NCBI RefSeq assembly: GCF_014126615.1
Contig: NZ_CP059896.1
Coordinates: forward strand, 630,501-694,500
From: Ciceribacter thiooxidans
GTDB lineage: Bacteria > Pseudomonadota > Alphaproteobacteria > Rhizobiales > Rhizobiaceae
Direction of reading: 5' to 3'
DNA: 64,000 nt
The notes below the pieces were generated by a model. It worked only from the letters and a program-made list of their open reading frames with translations. It was not told where the DNA came from and searched no databases. Below, in pieces: positions 17,565 to 26,020 of this stretch; position 1 is the stretch's first letter, and each line of letters starts with the position of its first letter. Both the position numbers and the translations under genes were made by a program.

Positions 17565-17577
17565 ACGCATGATGCGT
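17565..17577. promoter_or_regulatory. perfect 6-bp dyad before the response regulator gene
   Basis: ACGCAT-G-ATGCGT is a perfect inverted repeat centred 33 nt before the GTG start of the response regulator, in the pepF/regulator divergent region. It could be an operator for autoregulation; chance occurrence is possible for so short a dyad. Confidence 0.35.
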
Positions 17578-17603
17578 CGGAATGATTCCGGGGAGCTCGA
17601 AAA

Positions 17604-19133
17604 GTGACAGCACACATTCTCGTTATTGACGACGACCCGCAGGAGCGTCGCTCGCTGAAGGCCGTGATCGAAAGTCGCGGCCATGCCGTGCACGTGGCCG
17701 AAAACGATCAGGCGGGACTGGAAGTCCTCAGAAAAATGCGCGGCGAGATCGACGCCGTGCTGCTCGACCTCAAGTCGGGGGAGGGTAATGGCCTCTCCGT
17801 GCTGTCGTTTCTCGATCGCCTGCGGGCCGACGTACCCGTCATCGTCCAGACAGCCGAAAGCGGCACCGATCTGGCCGTCGAGGCGATGCGCGCCGGTGCA
17901 TTCGACTTCGTCGTCAAGCCGACCTCGCTCGAACGGATCGCCACGGCCGTGTCCAATGCCCTGAAACTGCATGAAGGCGATAGCTCTGGGCGCCCGCTCA
18001 AGCGCGGCCGTTCGGCTTCGGTCTCCTTCAGTGACATCATCGCGGCGAGCGCCGGCATGGCGCGCGTGCTCGAACTCGGCCGTCGCGCCGTCCAGTCGCA
18101 CCTCCCGATCATGGTCGAGGGCGAGGCAGGCGTCGGCAAGGAGATGCTCGCCCGCGCCATCCATTCCGCCAGCGAAAGGTCCGGCCGGCCGTTCGTCGCC
18201 GTCAATTGTGCGGCGATCCCGCATGCGACCATCGAAGCGGTGCTTTTCGGGCGTCCGGAGCAGGATGGAGCCGACGAGGGGCATATCGGCAAATTCAAGG
18301 AAGCCGACGGCGGCACCCTGTTCATCGAGGAGGTCGGTGACCTTCCACTGCACGCGCAGGCGAAGCTTCTCGAAGCCGTTCAAAAGGGCGAGATCGTCGC
18401 TGCCGGTGGCCGCAACCCGCACAAGGTCGACGTGCGGATCATCGCCTCGACCAGCAAGGACCTCATCGAGGAGGTCAAGGCGAGCCGCTTCCGCGAGGAT
18501 CTCTACTATCGCCTCAGCGTCTTCCCGATCACCGTACCGGCACTGCGTCGCCGCAAGGAGGACATCGTCCACCTGGCGCGTGCCTTTGCCGAAAGGTTCT
18601 CTGCCGAGCAGCGTCTCCAGCGGCCGCTCGGCATCGGCTCGGGCGCGCTCGCGCTGCTGACCGCCTACGACTGGCCGGGCAATGTCCGCCAGCTCGAAAA
18701 CGCCGTATTCCGCGCGGTAGTGCTTGCCGAAGGCAACGAACTGACCGAGCGGGATTTCCCGCAGGTGGCCGCGCAGCTTCCGGGCCGCGGCGGAACGTTT
18801 GCGTCCTCCCTTCTGCGCGCCCCGTCGTCTCCTGCCGCAGAGCAAGCGAGCATGGTCGCAGGCGCCCCGTTCATGGCCGAATCAGGACAAGCCCCGGCCG
18901 TCGCGCCGGCAAATGTGGCAGCGCGGACGAACGTCATCGTCAGCACCGACGAGAGCGGCAATGTCCGCAAGCTTGCCGAGGTCGAGGAGGAACTGATTCG
19001 TTTCGCCCTCAAGTTCTACCGTGGCCAGATGAGCCAGGTGGCGCGAAAGCTCGGAATCGGGCGCTCGACGCTCTACCGCAAGCTCAAGGACTATGGAATC
19101 GATCCTGACAATCCGCAGAAGGATGCAGCTTGA
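17604..19133 (+). CDS. NtrC-family response regulator lacking the sigma-54 loop
   Basis: Response regulator of 509 residues. The receiver domain (1-120) has all key residues: Asp9/Asp10, phosphoacceptor Asp55, Thr83 and Lys105. The AAA+ domain (about 140-375) has Walker A GEAGVGKE (173-180) and the arginine-finger region FREDLYYRLSVFPI. The GAFTGA loop that contacts sigma-54 is absent: the stretch after LFG (214-216) reads RPEQDGADEGHIGK. Walker B is LFIEE instead of the usual LFLDE. A Fis-type helix-turn-helix (about 476-499) ends the protein, after a Pro/Ala linker. No kinase gene is adjacent. It starts at GTG 17604 with GGGGAG upstream. It probably acts through sigma-70 or as a repressor. 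Confidence 0.92.
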   Translation: MTAHILVIDDDPQERRSLKAVIESRGHAVHVAENDQAGLEVLRKMRGEIDAVLLDLKSGEGNGLSVLSFLDRLRADVPVIVQTAESGTDLAVEAMRAGAFDFVVKPTSLERIATAVSNALKLHEGDSSGRPLKRGRSASVSFSDIIAASAGMARVLELGRRAVQSHLPIMVEGEAGVGKEMLARAIHSASERSGRPFVAVNCAAIPHATIEAVLFGRPEQDGADEGHIGKFKEADGGTLFIEEVGDLPLHAQAKLLEAVQKGEIVAAGGRNPHKVDVRIIASTSKDLIEEVKASRFREDLYYRLSVFPITVPALRRRKEDIVHLARAFAERFSAEQRLQRPLGIGSGALALLTAYDWPGNVRQLENAVFRAVVLAEGNELTERDFPQVAAQLPGRGGTFASSLLRAPSSPAAEQASMVAGAPFMAESGQAPAVAPANVAARTNVIVSTDESGNVRKLAEVEEELIRFALKFYRGQMSQVARKLGIGRSTLYRKLKDYGIDPDNPQKDAA

Positions 19134-19319
19134 GCAAGGTCAATGCAGCCCCGTTAACGCTCGGGTAAATATATTCCGTTAACAGCAGTAAATCACTTGT
19201 TAGGCAAGCGTTCACTATATATGGATTGAGTGCAAATCTGTGGCAGTTTTGCCATGGTGTTACCGCATTTGGCATTCATCTGGATAGCGTGGGACGCAGT
19301 CTTTCGGACGGGGATTGAA

Positions 19320-21155
19320 TTGCAGATTACGGATGCAACGATCGCGCCTTTCGGCTGTGCCGAGCGCAAGGGAAAAGCTGCAAACGCGATTTCTGCCGTC
19401 AGGCATCTCTTCCTGGCTTTCGTGTTCGCCGCTCTTTCGCTAGCCGCATTTGCCGTTTCCGCCTCTGACGCGGCAGCAGAAACCCGCACGCTGAAGATTC
19501 ATTTCGTTCATACGGGCGAAAAGGCATCGATCACCTTCAAGCGCAACGGTCGCTACGATGCGAGCGGTTTGAAGCAGCTCAACTACATTCTCCGTGACTG
19601 GCGTCGCAACGAGCCGACGAAGATGAACCCGCGTCTCTTCGACCTCGTCTGGCAGGTCTACCGGCAGGCCGGTGCTAGCGGCTACATCAACGTCGTGTCC
19701 GGCTATCGCTCGCCCGAGACGAACTCGATGCTGCGCAAGCGCTCCAAGGGCGTCGCCAAGGAAAGCCAGCACATGCGCGGCACGGCGATGGACTTCTATA
19801 TCCCGGGCGTTTCGCTGAAGACGCTGCGCGAGGTCGGCATGAAGATGCAGGCCGGTGGCGTCGGCTACTATCCGAACTCCGGCTCTCCCTTCGTCCACAT
19901 GGATGTCGCCGGCGTTCGCTCCTGGCCGCGCATGTCGCGCAACGAGCTCGTCCGGCTCTTCCCGAACGGCAAGACGCTGCACATTCCGAGCGACGGCCGG
20001 CCTCTGCCCGGCTACCAGCAGGCGATGGCCGAGTACAAGCAGCGGCTGAATTCCACCGATATCGTCGTCGCCGACAACAAGGCACCGGGCAAGCGCAAGA
20101 ACCTTCTCGCCTTCTTGTTCGGAACCGGCGACGAGGACGAGGAAGAAGATGTCGTGGTGCCGAGCGAGCGCCCGGCCACCCGGCAGCAACCTGTCCTGAC
20201 GAATTCGCCGCCTGTGATGATGGCCTCGGCTGCCCCGCCTCCGGGTGTGGAAACGGCCGCTGCGCCCGTCGTCGGGACCGCGCCCGCCGAGGCCGTGTCG
20301 GCGTCGGTCGACAACGCTCCGGTGCCGCTGTCGCGTCCCTCGTTCCGGCCGCAGACCGGCGATACCAGCCTTGCCGTCGCCCTTTATTCTCCCGCCCGCA
20401 ATCCGGCTGAAGAGGCGCTGTCGCAGGTGGCTTCCGCCACGCCGCAGGGCAGCGAAACCTTTGCCGATCTCGAAACGTACAAGATCCCGGTTCCGACCCT
20501 TCTCGGCCAGCGCGGCATGAAGGGCGACGCCGAGGGCGAGATCATGACGGCATCCGTCGATCCCGCTCAGGCCGGCGCACAGACCGAAGACTTTGCCGTA
20601 CCCGTCCCGGTCGGCCGCCCGGCCGTCGCCGAGGCTCTGCTCGCCCAGGCTGATGGTCAGGAAGAGGCGGAAGCCGACGAGATCGAACAGGCGATTCTGT
20701 CGCCCGAAGCCGCCGCAGCGCTCGAAGAAAGCCGGAAGGCCGATGCGGCCGCCGCAGAGGCAAAGGGCGCCCCTGTCGAAGTCGCCGCCCTTGATCCCCG
20801 GCCCGAGCCTTCGTCCCGGACCGTCGATTTCGGTGATGTCTTCGATGCCCCGGCGGCACAGAAGCCCGCGACATCCGGCATCGAGGCGGGCTTGCCGGCG
20901 AAGGGCGGGCGTCCGAGCCGCGCCGATGCCGAGGCAGCGCGCGTCGCGATGAGCGGCGGTACGGCACTCACGCAGACGATGCTGTCGCAATGGGCGATCA
21001 GCCAGAACAGGTTCGAAACCGTGGCAAAGCCGGTCAAGGCGCCGCGGGTGGTCAGCCGTGCGCTCAGCGCCGAGCCGGCGAAGATCTATCCTGTCGGCTT
21101 CAAGGGTGGTGCGCAGCCGGTCGATTCTGGCCGCTTCGGTCCGGTGACGCCCTGA
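19320..21155 (+). CDS. DUF882 (peptidase M15-like) exported protein
   Basis: Exported protein with a DUF882/YcbK-type domain related to D-Ala-D-Ala peptidases of family M15. After a hydrophobic signal segment (FLAFVFAALSLAAFAVSAS), the domain shows VVSGYRSPETNSMLR, SQHMRGTAMDFYIPG and FVHMDVAGVRSW; the His/Asp residues match the zinc ligands of the family. The C-terminal half is long, acidic, Pro/Ala-rich and probably disordered. It is therefore likely a periplasmic wall-modifying enzyme. The start is uncertain: TTG at 19320 with GGGGA five bases upstream gives 611 residues, whereas GTG at 19230 would add 30 poorly family-like residues. A terminator follows. Confidence 0.88.
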   Translation: MQITDATIAPFGCAERKGKAANAISAVRHLFLAFVFAALSLAAFAVSASDAAAETRTLKIHFVHTGEKASITFKRNGRYDASGLKQLNYILRDWRRNEPTKMNPRLFDLVWQVYRQAGASGYINVVSGYRSPETNSMLRKRSKGVAKESQHMRGTAMDFYIPGVSLKTLREVGMKMQAGGVGYYPNSGSPFVHMDVAGVRSWPRMSRNELVRLFPNGKTLHIPSDGRPLPGYQQAMAEYKQRLNSTDIVVADNKAPGKRKNLLAFLFGTGDEDEEEDVVVPSERPATRQQPVLTNSPPVMMASAAPPPGVETAAAPVVGTAPAEAVSASVDNAPVPLSRPSFRPQTGDTSLAVALYSPARNPAEEALSQVASATPQGSETFADLETYKIPVPTLLGQRGMKGDAEGEIMTASVDPAQAGAQTEDFAVPVPVGRPAVAEALLAQADGQEEAEADEIEQAILSPEAAAALEESRKADAAAAEAKGAPVEVAALDPRPEPSSRTVDFGDVFDAPAAQKPATSGIEAGLPAKGGRPSRADAEAARVAMSGGTALTQTMLSQWAISQNRFETVAKPVKAPRVVSRALSAEPAKIYPVGFKGGAQPVDSGRFGPVTP

Positions 21156-21192
21156 GAGACCCGGAACGCTCGACAGGAATATGATTTCCAAC

Positions 21193-21224
21193 AAAAAACC
21201 CGCCGGCATCCCGGCGGGTTTTTC
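21193..21224. terminator. bidirectional rho-independent terminator
   Basis: A 10-bp perfect stem (21197-21206 with 21211-21220) with loop CATC is flanked by an A-run on the left and a T-run on the right. It can end the DUF882 transcript (+) and the DUF2312 transcript (-). Confidence 0.9.
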
Positions 21225-21248
21225 GTTCACGGGCCGTGATGCCTTAGT

Positions 21249-21515
21249 TTACTGCGCGTCCGGCGGGCTCTCGATCATGCCGAGCGCATGCAGGTAGGTG
21301 TCGAGGATCAGATCCTCTTCCATCCGCTCCTGCTCGTCCTTCTTGCGCAGCGCGATGACCTTCTTCAGGATCTTGGTGTCGAAGCCCGTGCCCTTGGCTT
21401 CGCCGTAGACATCCTTGATGTCGTCGGCGATGGTCTTCTTTTCTTCTTCCAGCCGCTCGATCCTTTCGACAAAGGCGCGAAGCTGGTCGCGGGCGACGCC
21501 GTGGGCATCAGACAT
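21249..21515 (-). CDS. DUF2312 (UPF0335) protein
   Basis: Small 88-residue helical protein of the DUF2312/UPF0335 family, nearly universal in Alphaproteobacteria. The family block [19 protein letters not shown] followed by [19 protein letters not shown] is plain, and most of the protein should form a coiled-coil hairpin. The function is unknown; similarity to part of a GapR-type nucleoid-associated protein has been described for this family, so DNA binding is plausible. It is a single gene with the shared terminator at its 3' end. Confidence 0.92.
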   Translation of the reverse strand: MSDAHGVARDQLRAFVERIERLEEEKKTIADDIKDVYGEAKGTGFDTKILKKVIALRKKDEQERMEEDLILDTYLHALGMIESPPDAQ

Positions 21516-21608
21516 GAAATTCTCCTGTATCTCTGGAAACGAATTCGGATGGGTGCTGACCTGCCGCGAAGTGCGGCCCGCGTCAAGACCGGTTCGACGG
21601 CTGTGCCC

Positions 21609-21914
21609 TCATTCCTTCGGTCTGTTGCGCTCGAACGCCGCCTTCTGTTCCTCACTCGCCTCACTCTGGTGAAGCGCTTTCCACTCTTCGTAGGGCATGC
21701 CGTAGACGTGTTCGCGGGCCTCGTCCTTGGAGAGGTCGGTACCTGCCTCGCGTGCCGCTTCGTGGTACCAGTTGGCGAGGCAGTTGCGGCAGAAGCCGGC
21801 AAAGTTCATGAGGTCGATGTTCTGCACGTCGGTGCGTTTGCCGAGATGGGCGACCAGCCGGCGGAACGCTGCGGCCTCGAAATCTCTCTGCTGTTCGGGT
21901 GTGAGATCTGTCAT
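21609..21914 (-). CDS. DUF1244 protein
   Basis: Protein of 101 residues of the DUF1244 family. The conserved core is FRRLVAHLGKRTDVQNIDLM followed by FCRNCLANWYHEAA, with a CxxC-like pair of cysteines, and then YGMPYEEWKA. Function is unknown. It lies 14 nt downstream of the N-formylglutamate amidohydrolase gene on the same strand, so the two are probably co-transcribed. Confidence 0.92.
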   Translation of the reverse strand: MTDLTPEQQRDFEAAAFRRLVAHLGKRTDVQNIDLMNFAGFCRNCLANWYHEAAREAGTDLSKDEAREHVYGMPYEEWKALHQSEASEEQKAAFERNRPKE

Positions 21915-21928
21915 GGGTTGCCTCCTCC

Positions 21929-22762
21929 TCAGGTGTCATAGGCGCCGGTGCGCGAGGCGAAGCGCCGGTAGGCATGCAACGCCGGATCGGCATTGAGCGC
22001 GGTGAAGATCGGCGCCAGCCGTTCGGCCCAGGCGTCGATGCCCGCGTCTCCCGCGATCAGGTCCTGGCGCACCTCGAGCAGCGCATGGGGTATGCCCTTC
22101 GTCATGCAGTGGCGATACATCGTATCGCCCTTCAGGGCGCCGTCATAAGGCTCGTTGTCGCCGATCACGAGATCCCCGTCGGCCCTCAGGCCATCGAGGA
22201 GCGGGTGCACCGCACGGTCGTCGGTATCCCACAGGACTGCGGCATGCCAGGGGCGAGGAACGCCCTTCCAGGCCGGCGTGAAGGAATGCAGCGAGAGCAC
22301 CAGCGGCGCCCTGCCGGATTTCTCGGCGACCGCAGAGATCGTCTCGTCGACGGCGCGGTGATAAGGCCGGTGGAACCGCTCGATGCGCCCCTGCCATTCT
22401 TCCGCTGTAATCGGATGATTGCCGGGAATGATCGCGCCGTCGGAGATCTTCATGACGAGCGTCGGGTCGTCTTCGCCCCGATTGGGATCGATCAGCAGAC
22501 GCGAGAAGCAGCCGAGCACGGCGGGCACGCCCAGCCGCTCCGCGAGCCGGCGGGTCAGGCCTTCGATCCCTATGTCGTAAGCGATGTGGCGGCGGAAGGC
22601 TTCCTCGGCCAGGCCGAGCCGGCCGTATTCATCGGGAAGGCGGTTCATCGCATGGTCGGCAAGCAGCACCATGCCGCTGTCATAGTGGCCGGGTATGATT
22701 TCGAATGCAGTGAAGTCTTGCATGGATGAGGGGGCCCGTTTGGCTTTGCGGTTTGATGACAT
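21929..22762 (-). CDS. N-formylglutamate amidohydrolase family protein
   Basis: Metal-dependent hydrolase of the N-formylglutamate deformylase (HutG/FGase) family, here a stand-alone gene without other histidine-utilisation genes. Family blocks are LLADHAMNRLP, SRLLIDPNRGEDDPTL, PYHRAVDETI and LSLHSFTPAWKG, with EVRQDLI near the end. The ATG at 22762 gives 277 residues; a TTG at 22780 and an ATG at 22723 are alternatives, and none has a good ribosome site. The physiological substrate is uncertain because many members act on other N-formyl or N-acyl amino acids. It probably heads an operon with DUF1244. Confidence 0.87.
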   Translation of the reverse strand: MSSNRKAKRAPSSMQDFTAFEIIPGHYDSGMVLLADHAMNRLPDEYGRLGLAEEAFRRHIAYDIGIEGLTRRLAERLGVPAVLGCFSRLLIDPNRGEDDPTLVMKISDGAIIPGNHPITAEEWQGRIERFHRPYHRAVDETISAVAEKSGRAPLVLSLHSFTPAWKGVPRPWHAAVLWDTDDRAVHPLLDGLRADGDLVIGDNEPYDGALKGDTMYRHCMTKGIPHALLEVRQDLIAGDAGIDAWAERLAPIFTALNADPALHAYRRFASRTGAYDT

Positions 22763-22838
22763 GGGGAAAGCGGAGCGCAAGCTTTCCCATGGGTCACGTT
22801 TGTGCCAAGATCGCGGTCGATGCTTCAGGTCTGAAATT

Positions 22839-22848
22839 TAATCGATTA
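22839..22848. promoter_or_regulatory. LacI-type dyad upstream of DUF1036-pyk
   Basis: TAATCGATTA is a perfect 10-bp palindrome with a central CG. Weaker symmetry extends outward (seven of nine positions per side). It lies 133 nt before the DUF1036 start and thus upstream of pyk. The shape fits a LacI/GalR-family operator; the identity of the regulator is inference. Confidence 0.4.
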
Positions 22849-22971
22849 GACTTAAGTTGACATTCCCGCCTCATCATCGCAAGAAAGCAACCGATGCACC
22901 AGAATGGAGTTCGATCGGAAATCGTGCCGAAGCGAAATTCGACCAAGAGCGCGCGCGGAAGCGTGCGCAAC

Positions 22972-23400
22972 ATGAAGTGCCTGATCATTGCCGGAGCCTT
23001 TCTTGCTCCCCTGGTGACGGCGGGTGCAGCCCATGCCGAATTCAGGGTTTGCAACGGTACGCAGAACCTGGTCGGTGTCGCCATCGGATACCGCGCCGCG
23101 GAGGGGTGGATCACGGAGGGCTGGTGGCAAGTGCCGGCTGCGACGTGCGCGACCCTGATCGAGGGCGAGCTCCAGTCACGTTATTATTATCTCTATGCTG
23201 AAGACGCCGCACGCGGCGGCCGCTGGGCCGGCGACATCAAGATGTGCGTCGCCGAGAACGAGTTCAAAATCGTCGGCGTACAGGATTGCTACGCACGCGG
23301 CTATCAGCAGATGGGCTTCAAGGAATATGACACCGGCCGCCAGGGCAGCTGGATGGTCCAGCTTTCCGACACGCCCGGCACGCAAGAAAGCCAGAATTGA
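22972..23400 (+). CDS. DUF1036 exported protein
   Basis: Secreted or periplasmic protein of the DUF1036 family, 142 residues from the ATG at 22972. A clean Sec signal peptide MKCLIIAGAFLAPLVTAGAA ends AHA, followed by EFRVCNGTQNLVGVAIGYR. The mature part is Trp/Tyr/Cys-rich (four conserved cysteines, including VQDCYARGY and IKMCVAEN), typical of the family. Function is unknown. An upstream ATG at 22894 would add a 26-residue basic extension. The stop overlaps the first base of the pyk ATG, so the two genes form one transcriptional and probably translational unit. Confidence 0.88.
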   Translation: MKCLIIAGAFLAPLVTAGAAHAEFRVCNGTQNLVGVAIGYRAAEGWITEGWWQVPAATCATLIEGELQSRYYYLYAEDAARGGRWAGDIKMCVAENEFKIVGVQDCYARGYQQMGFKEYDTGRQGSWMVQLSDTPGTQESQN

Positions 23401-24839
23401 TGAAGCGTAACCGCAAGGTCAAGATCCTCGCCACACTCGGACCGGCATCCTCCGAAGAATCCATGATCCGAAAACTGCACGAGGCGGGTGCAGATCTCTT
23501 CCGCATCAACATGAGCCATGCCAGCCACGACGTGATGCGCACGCTGATTGCGCGCATCCGCAGCGTCGAGGCGGCCTGCGGCCGACCGATCGGCATCCTC
23601 GCCGACCTGCAGGGGCCGAAGCTCCGCGTCGGCAAGTTCGCAGCGACCACGGTCGAGCTCGTTCCGGGCCAGACCTTCACCCTCGACAACCGTGACGAGC
23701 CCGGCGACAACACCCGTGTCTACCTGCCGCATCCGGAAATTCTGGAAGCGGTGAAGCCGGGCCACCGGTTGTTGATCGACGACGGCAAGCTGCACCTGCG
23801 CGCGGAAAAATGCGACGGCAAGAGCATCGTCACGACGGTCGTCTCCGGCACCAAGATCTCCGATCGCAAGGGCGTGAGCCTGCCCGACACGCTGCTCGGC
23901 GTCGGCGCTCTCACCGACAAGGACCGTGCCGACCTCGACGCAGTGCTCGCGACCGGTGAAGTGGACTGGGTCGCGCTTTCCTTCATCCAGCGCCCGGAAG
24001 ACCTCGCCGACGTTCGCAAGGTGGCGCGCGGCCGCGTCGGACTCATGTCCAAGATCGAGAAGCCGCAGGCGATCGAGCGCATCGACGAGATCATCGAGCT
24101 CTCCGATGCGCTGATGGTGGCCCGCGGCGACCTCGGCGTCGAGATGCCGCTCGAAGCGGTTCCCGGCCTGCAGAAGCAGCTGATCCGCGCCTGCCGTAAG
24201 GCCGGCAAACCGGTCGTCGTCGCGACCCAGATGCTGGAATCGATGATCTCCGCTCCGGTTCCGACCCGCGCGGAAGTCTCCGACGTCGCGACCGCCGTCT
24301 TCGAAGGTGCGGATGCGATCATGCTGTCTGCCGAGTCCGCGTCCGGCCAGTATCCGGTGGAAGCGGTTTCGACCATGGCTTCGATCGCCTTTACCGTGGA
24401 GCGCGAGCCGCATTATCCGGGCATCATCTATGCCCAGCGCGCCCAGCCAGAGGCGACCGGAGCGGATGCCATATCGCTCGCCGCCCGGCAGATTGCAGAG
24501 ACGCTGAAGCTCTCGGCGATCGTCTGCTACACCTCGTCCGGCACCACTGGCCTGCGCGCCTCGCGTGAGCGTCCGGAAGTGCCGATCATCGCGCTCTCGC
24601 CGGTCATCCAGACGGCGCGCCGTCTCTCGGTGGTCTGGGGCCTGCACTGCGTCGTCTCGGAAGAGCCGACCGATCTCGACGACATGGTCAATCGCGCTTG
24701 CCGCATCGTCGTGCAGGAAGGGTTCGGCAAGCCGGGCGACCGGGTCATCATCTCCGCCGGCGTCCCGCTCGGCACCCCGGGCTCCACGAACATGCTGCGG
24801 ATCGCCTATATCGGATCGGATGGCCTGAGCGGCGTCTGA
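23400..24839 (+). CDS. pyk: pyruvate kinase
   Basis: Converts phosphoenolpyruvate and ADP to pyruvate and ATP, the final step of glycolysis; 479 residues. The N-terminus KILATLGPASSEESMIRKLH, the substrate motifs FRINMSHASHDV and SKIEKPQA, and the active-site block MVARGDLGVEMPLEAVP are all intact. The C-terminal allosteric domain (about 355-475) has CYTSSGTTGLRASRERP. The start is the ATG at 23400, overlapping the DUF1036 stop by one base. A terminator at 24865 ends the unit. A palindromic site upstream of DUF1036 may control it. Confidence 0.97.
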   Translation: MKRNRKVKILATLGPASSEESMIRKLHEAGADLFRINMSHASHDVMRTLIARIRSVEAACGRPIGILADLQGPKLRVGKFAATTVELVPGQTFTLDNRDEPGDNTRVYLPHPEILEAVKPGHRLLIDDGKLHLRAEKCDGKSIVTTVVSGTKISDRKGVSLPDTLLGVGALTDKDRADLDAVLATGEVDWVALSFIQRPEDLADVRKVARGRVGLMSKIEKPQAIERIDEIIELSDALMVARGDLGVEMPLEAVPGLQKQLIRACRKAGKPVVVATQMLESMISAPVPTRAEVSDVATAVFEGADAIMLSAESASGQYPVEAVSTMASIAFTVEREPHYPGIIYAQRAQPEATGADAISLAARQIAETLKLSAIVCYTSSGTTGLRASRERPEVPIIALSPVIQTARRLSVVWGLHCVVSEEPTDLDDMVNRACRIVVQEGFGKPGDRVIISAGVPLGTPGSTNMLRIAYIGSDGLSGV

Positions 24840-24864
24840 CGACCTCTGCCGCGAACGCCGAACG

Positions 24865-24891
24865 AAAAGCCGCCTCCAGGGCGGCTTTTTC
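24865..24891 (+). terminator. rho-independent terminator of pyk
   Basis: AAAAGCCGCC pairs with GGCGGCTTTT around a 5-nt loop, followed by a T and C. It lies 25 nt after the pyk stop. Confidence 0.88.
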
Positions 24892-24973
24892 ATGCGTGGT
24901 TGAAGGACGTTCCGTGTGGGTCTACTGGCCATGCAGCCGCATGGCGGGAGCCGGTGCCGCAACACCGCCCGCT

Positions 24974-25962
24974 TTAACGCTCCGGGTCCAGCCTCTGCGC
25001 CATGGCCTGCAGGTCATGTTTGCGGCCCGCAATCTTCTCCATCGCCGAAATTGCGAGAAGGCGTGCGGCATAATCCGGCTTGTGGCCGAGGCCCTTGATC
25101 CAGACGAGTTCGGATCCCTCGATGTCGTGGGCTAGCCCGAGAGAATGGATCTGCGCCAGAACGATGTCGTCGCTGTCACCCGTGACGATCACCGTCGGTG
25201 CCTTGATCTCGCGATAGCGGGGCGAGAACCGCGACACGTAGCCATGCAGATTGGCGACATCTTTCGCATTGGCGCGGAAGGTGGCGGGGCGCAGAACGAG
25301 AGCGGGGGCAGTGTCTGCGACATAGGTGTCGGGACATGGATTGGGGTGAAAGACGTTCCGGGTGGCGGCTTCCAGCCGTGCCATGCCGGCATGCAGCGCC
25401 ACCGTATGGCAGAAAAGGGGGCCGAGGACCGGCGTGGAGGCCAGGCGATAGTACCAGTCCACGCCACCCGGCCAGGGATGCGTCGCTGGCGCAAGGAACA
25501 GCAGGCCCACGGTCTTGTCGGGGTACAGAACGCCGAAGCTCGCCGCGATAGCGCCGCCGAAGGAATGGCCGACGATGATTGCCCGCTCGATGCCGCGCTT
25601 TTCCATGAGCAGCGCAATGGCCGCCGCCTGGCCGCCCGGATAGGCGTTTTCCGAACCGCCGCGTTCGGAATAGCCGTGGCCCGGGCGGTCGACGAAGAGC
25701 AATTCGGCGCGGTCTCGGAGAGGTTTCAGAAACGTCGTTGCCTGATCGCGCAGATTGCCACTGGCGCCGTGAATGAAGACGATGGGGGAAGGTCCGGATT
25801 CGGTCCGGCCGGGACGTGCAATGCGTTGATGGCGAAACCGCCGAGATCAATTTTTTCGCCGATATTGGGGACGCTCTGTTCGATCGCGCGGGCCCGCAGC
25901 GCAGTGCCGGCGGCAGAGAGCGATGCGAGGCCGACAAGGGCGGCGAGGGCGGAAAGGAGCAT
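24974..25962 (-). pseudogene. alpha/beta hydrolase, frameshifted at a homopolymer
   Basis: An alpha/beta-hydrolase-fold gene split between two frames. The N-terminal part (ATG at 25962, hydrophobic leader MLLSALAALVGLASLSAAG) reads to HVPAGPNPDL and then leaves frame. The rest (DRPGHGYSERGG, nucleophile elbow GHSFGGA, a late Asp in VTGDSDDIVL, and GLGHKP with the catalytic His) is intact in another frame down to 24974. Adding one C to the C5 run (plus-strand G5 at 25784-25788) restores DLPPIVFIHGASGN, the canonical oxyanion-hole region. It is therefore either a recent pseudogene or a sequencing error. With the repair, the product would be about 329 residues and membrane-anchored or exported. 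Confidence 0.85.
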
Positions 25963-26020
25963 GATTCGTGTTCGGAAGGTTTAGGGCCGGGTCAGAGGCT
26001 ATGGATTGACGGAGGTACCC

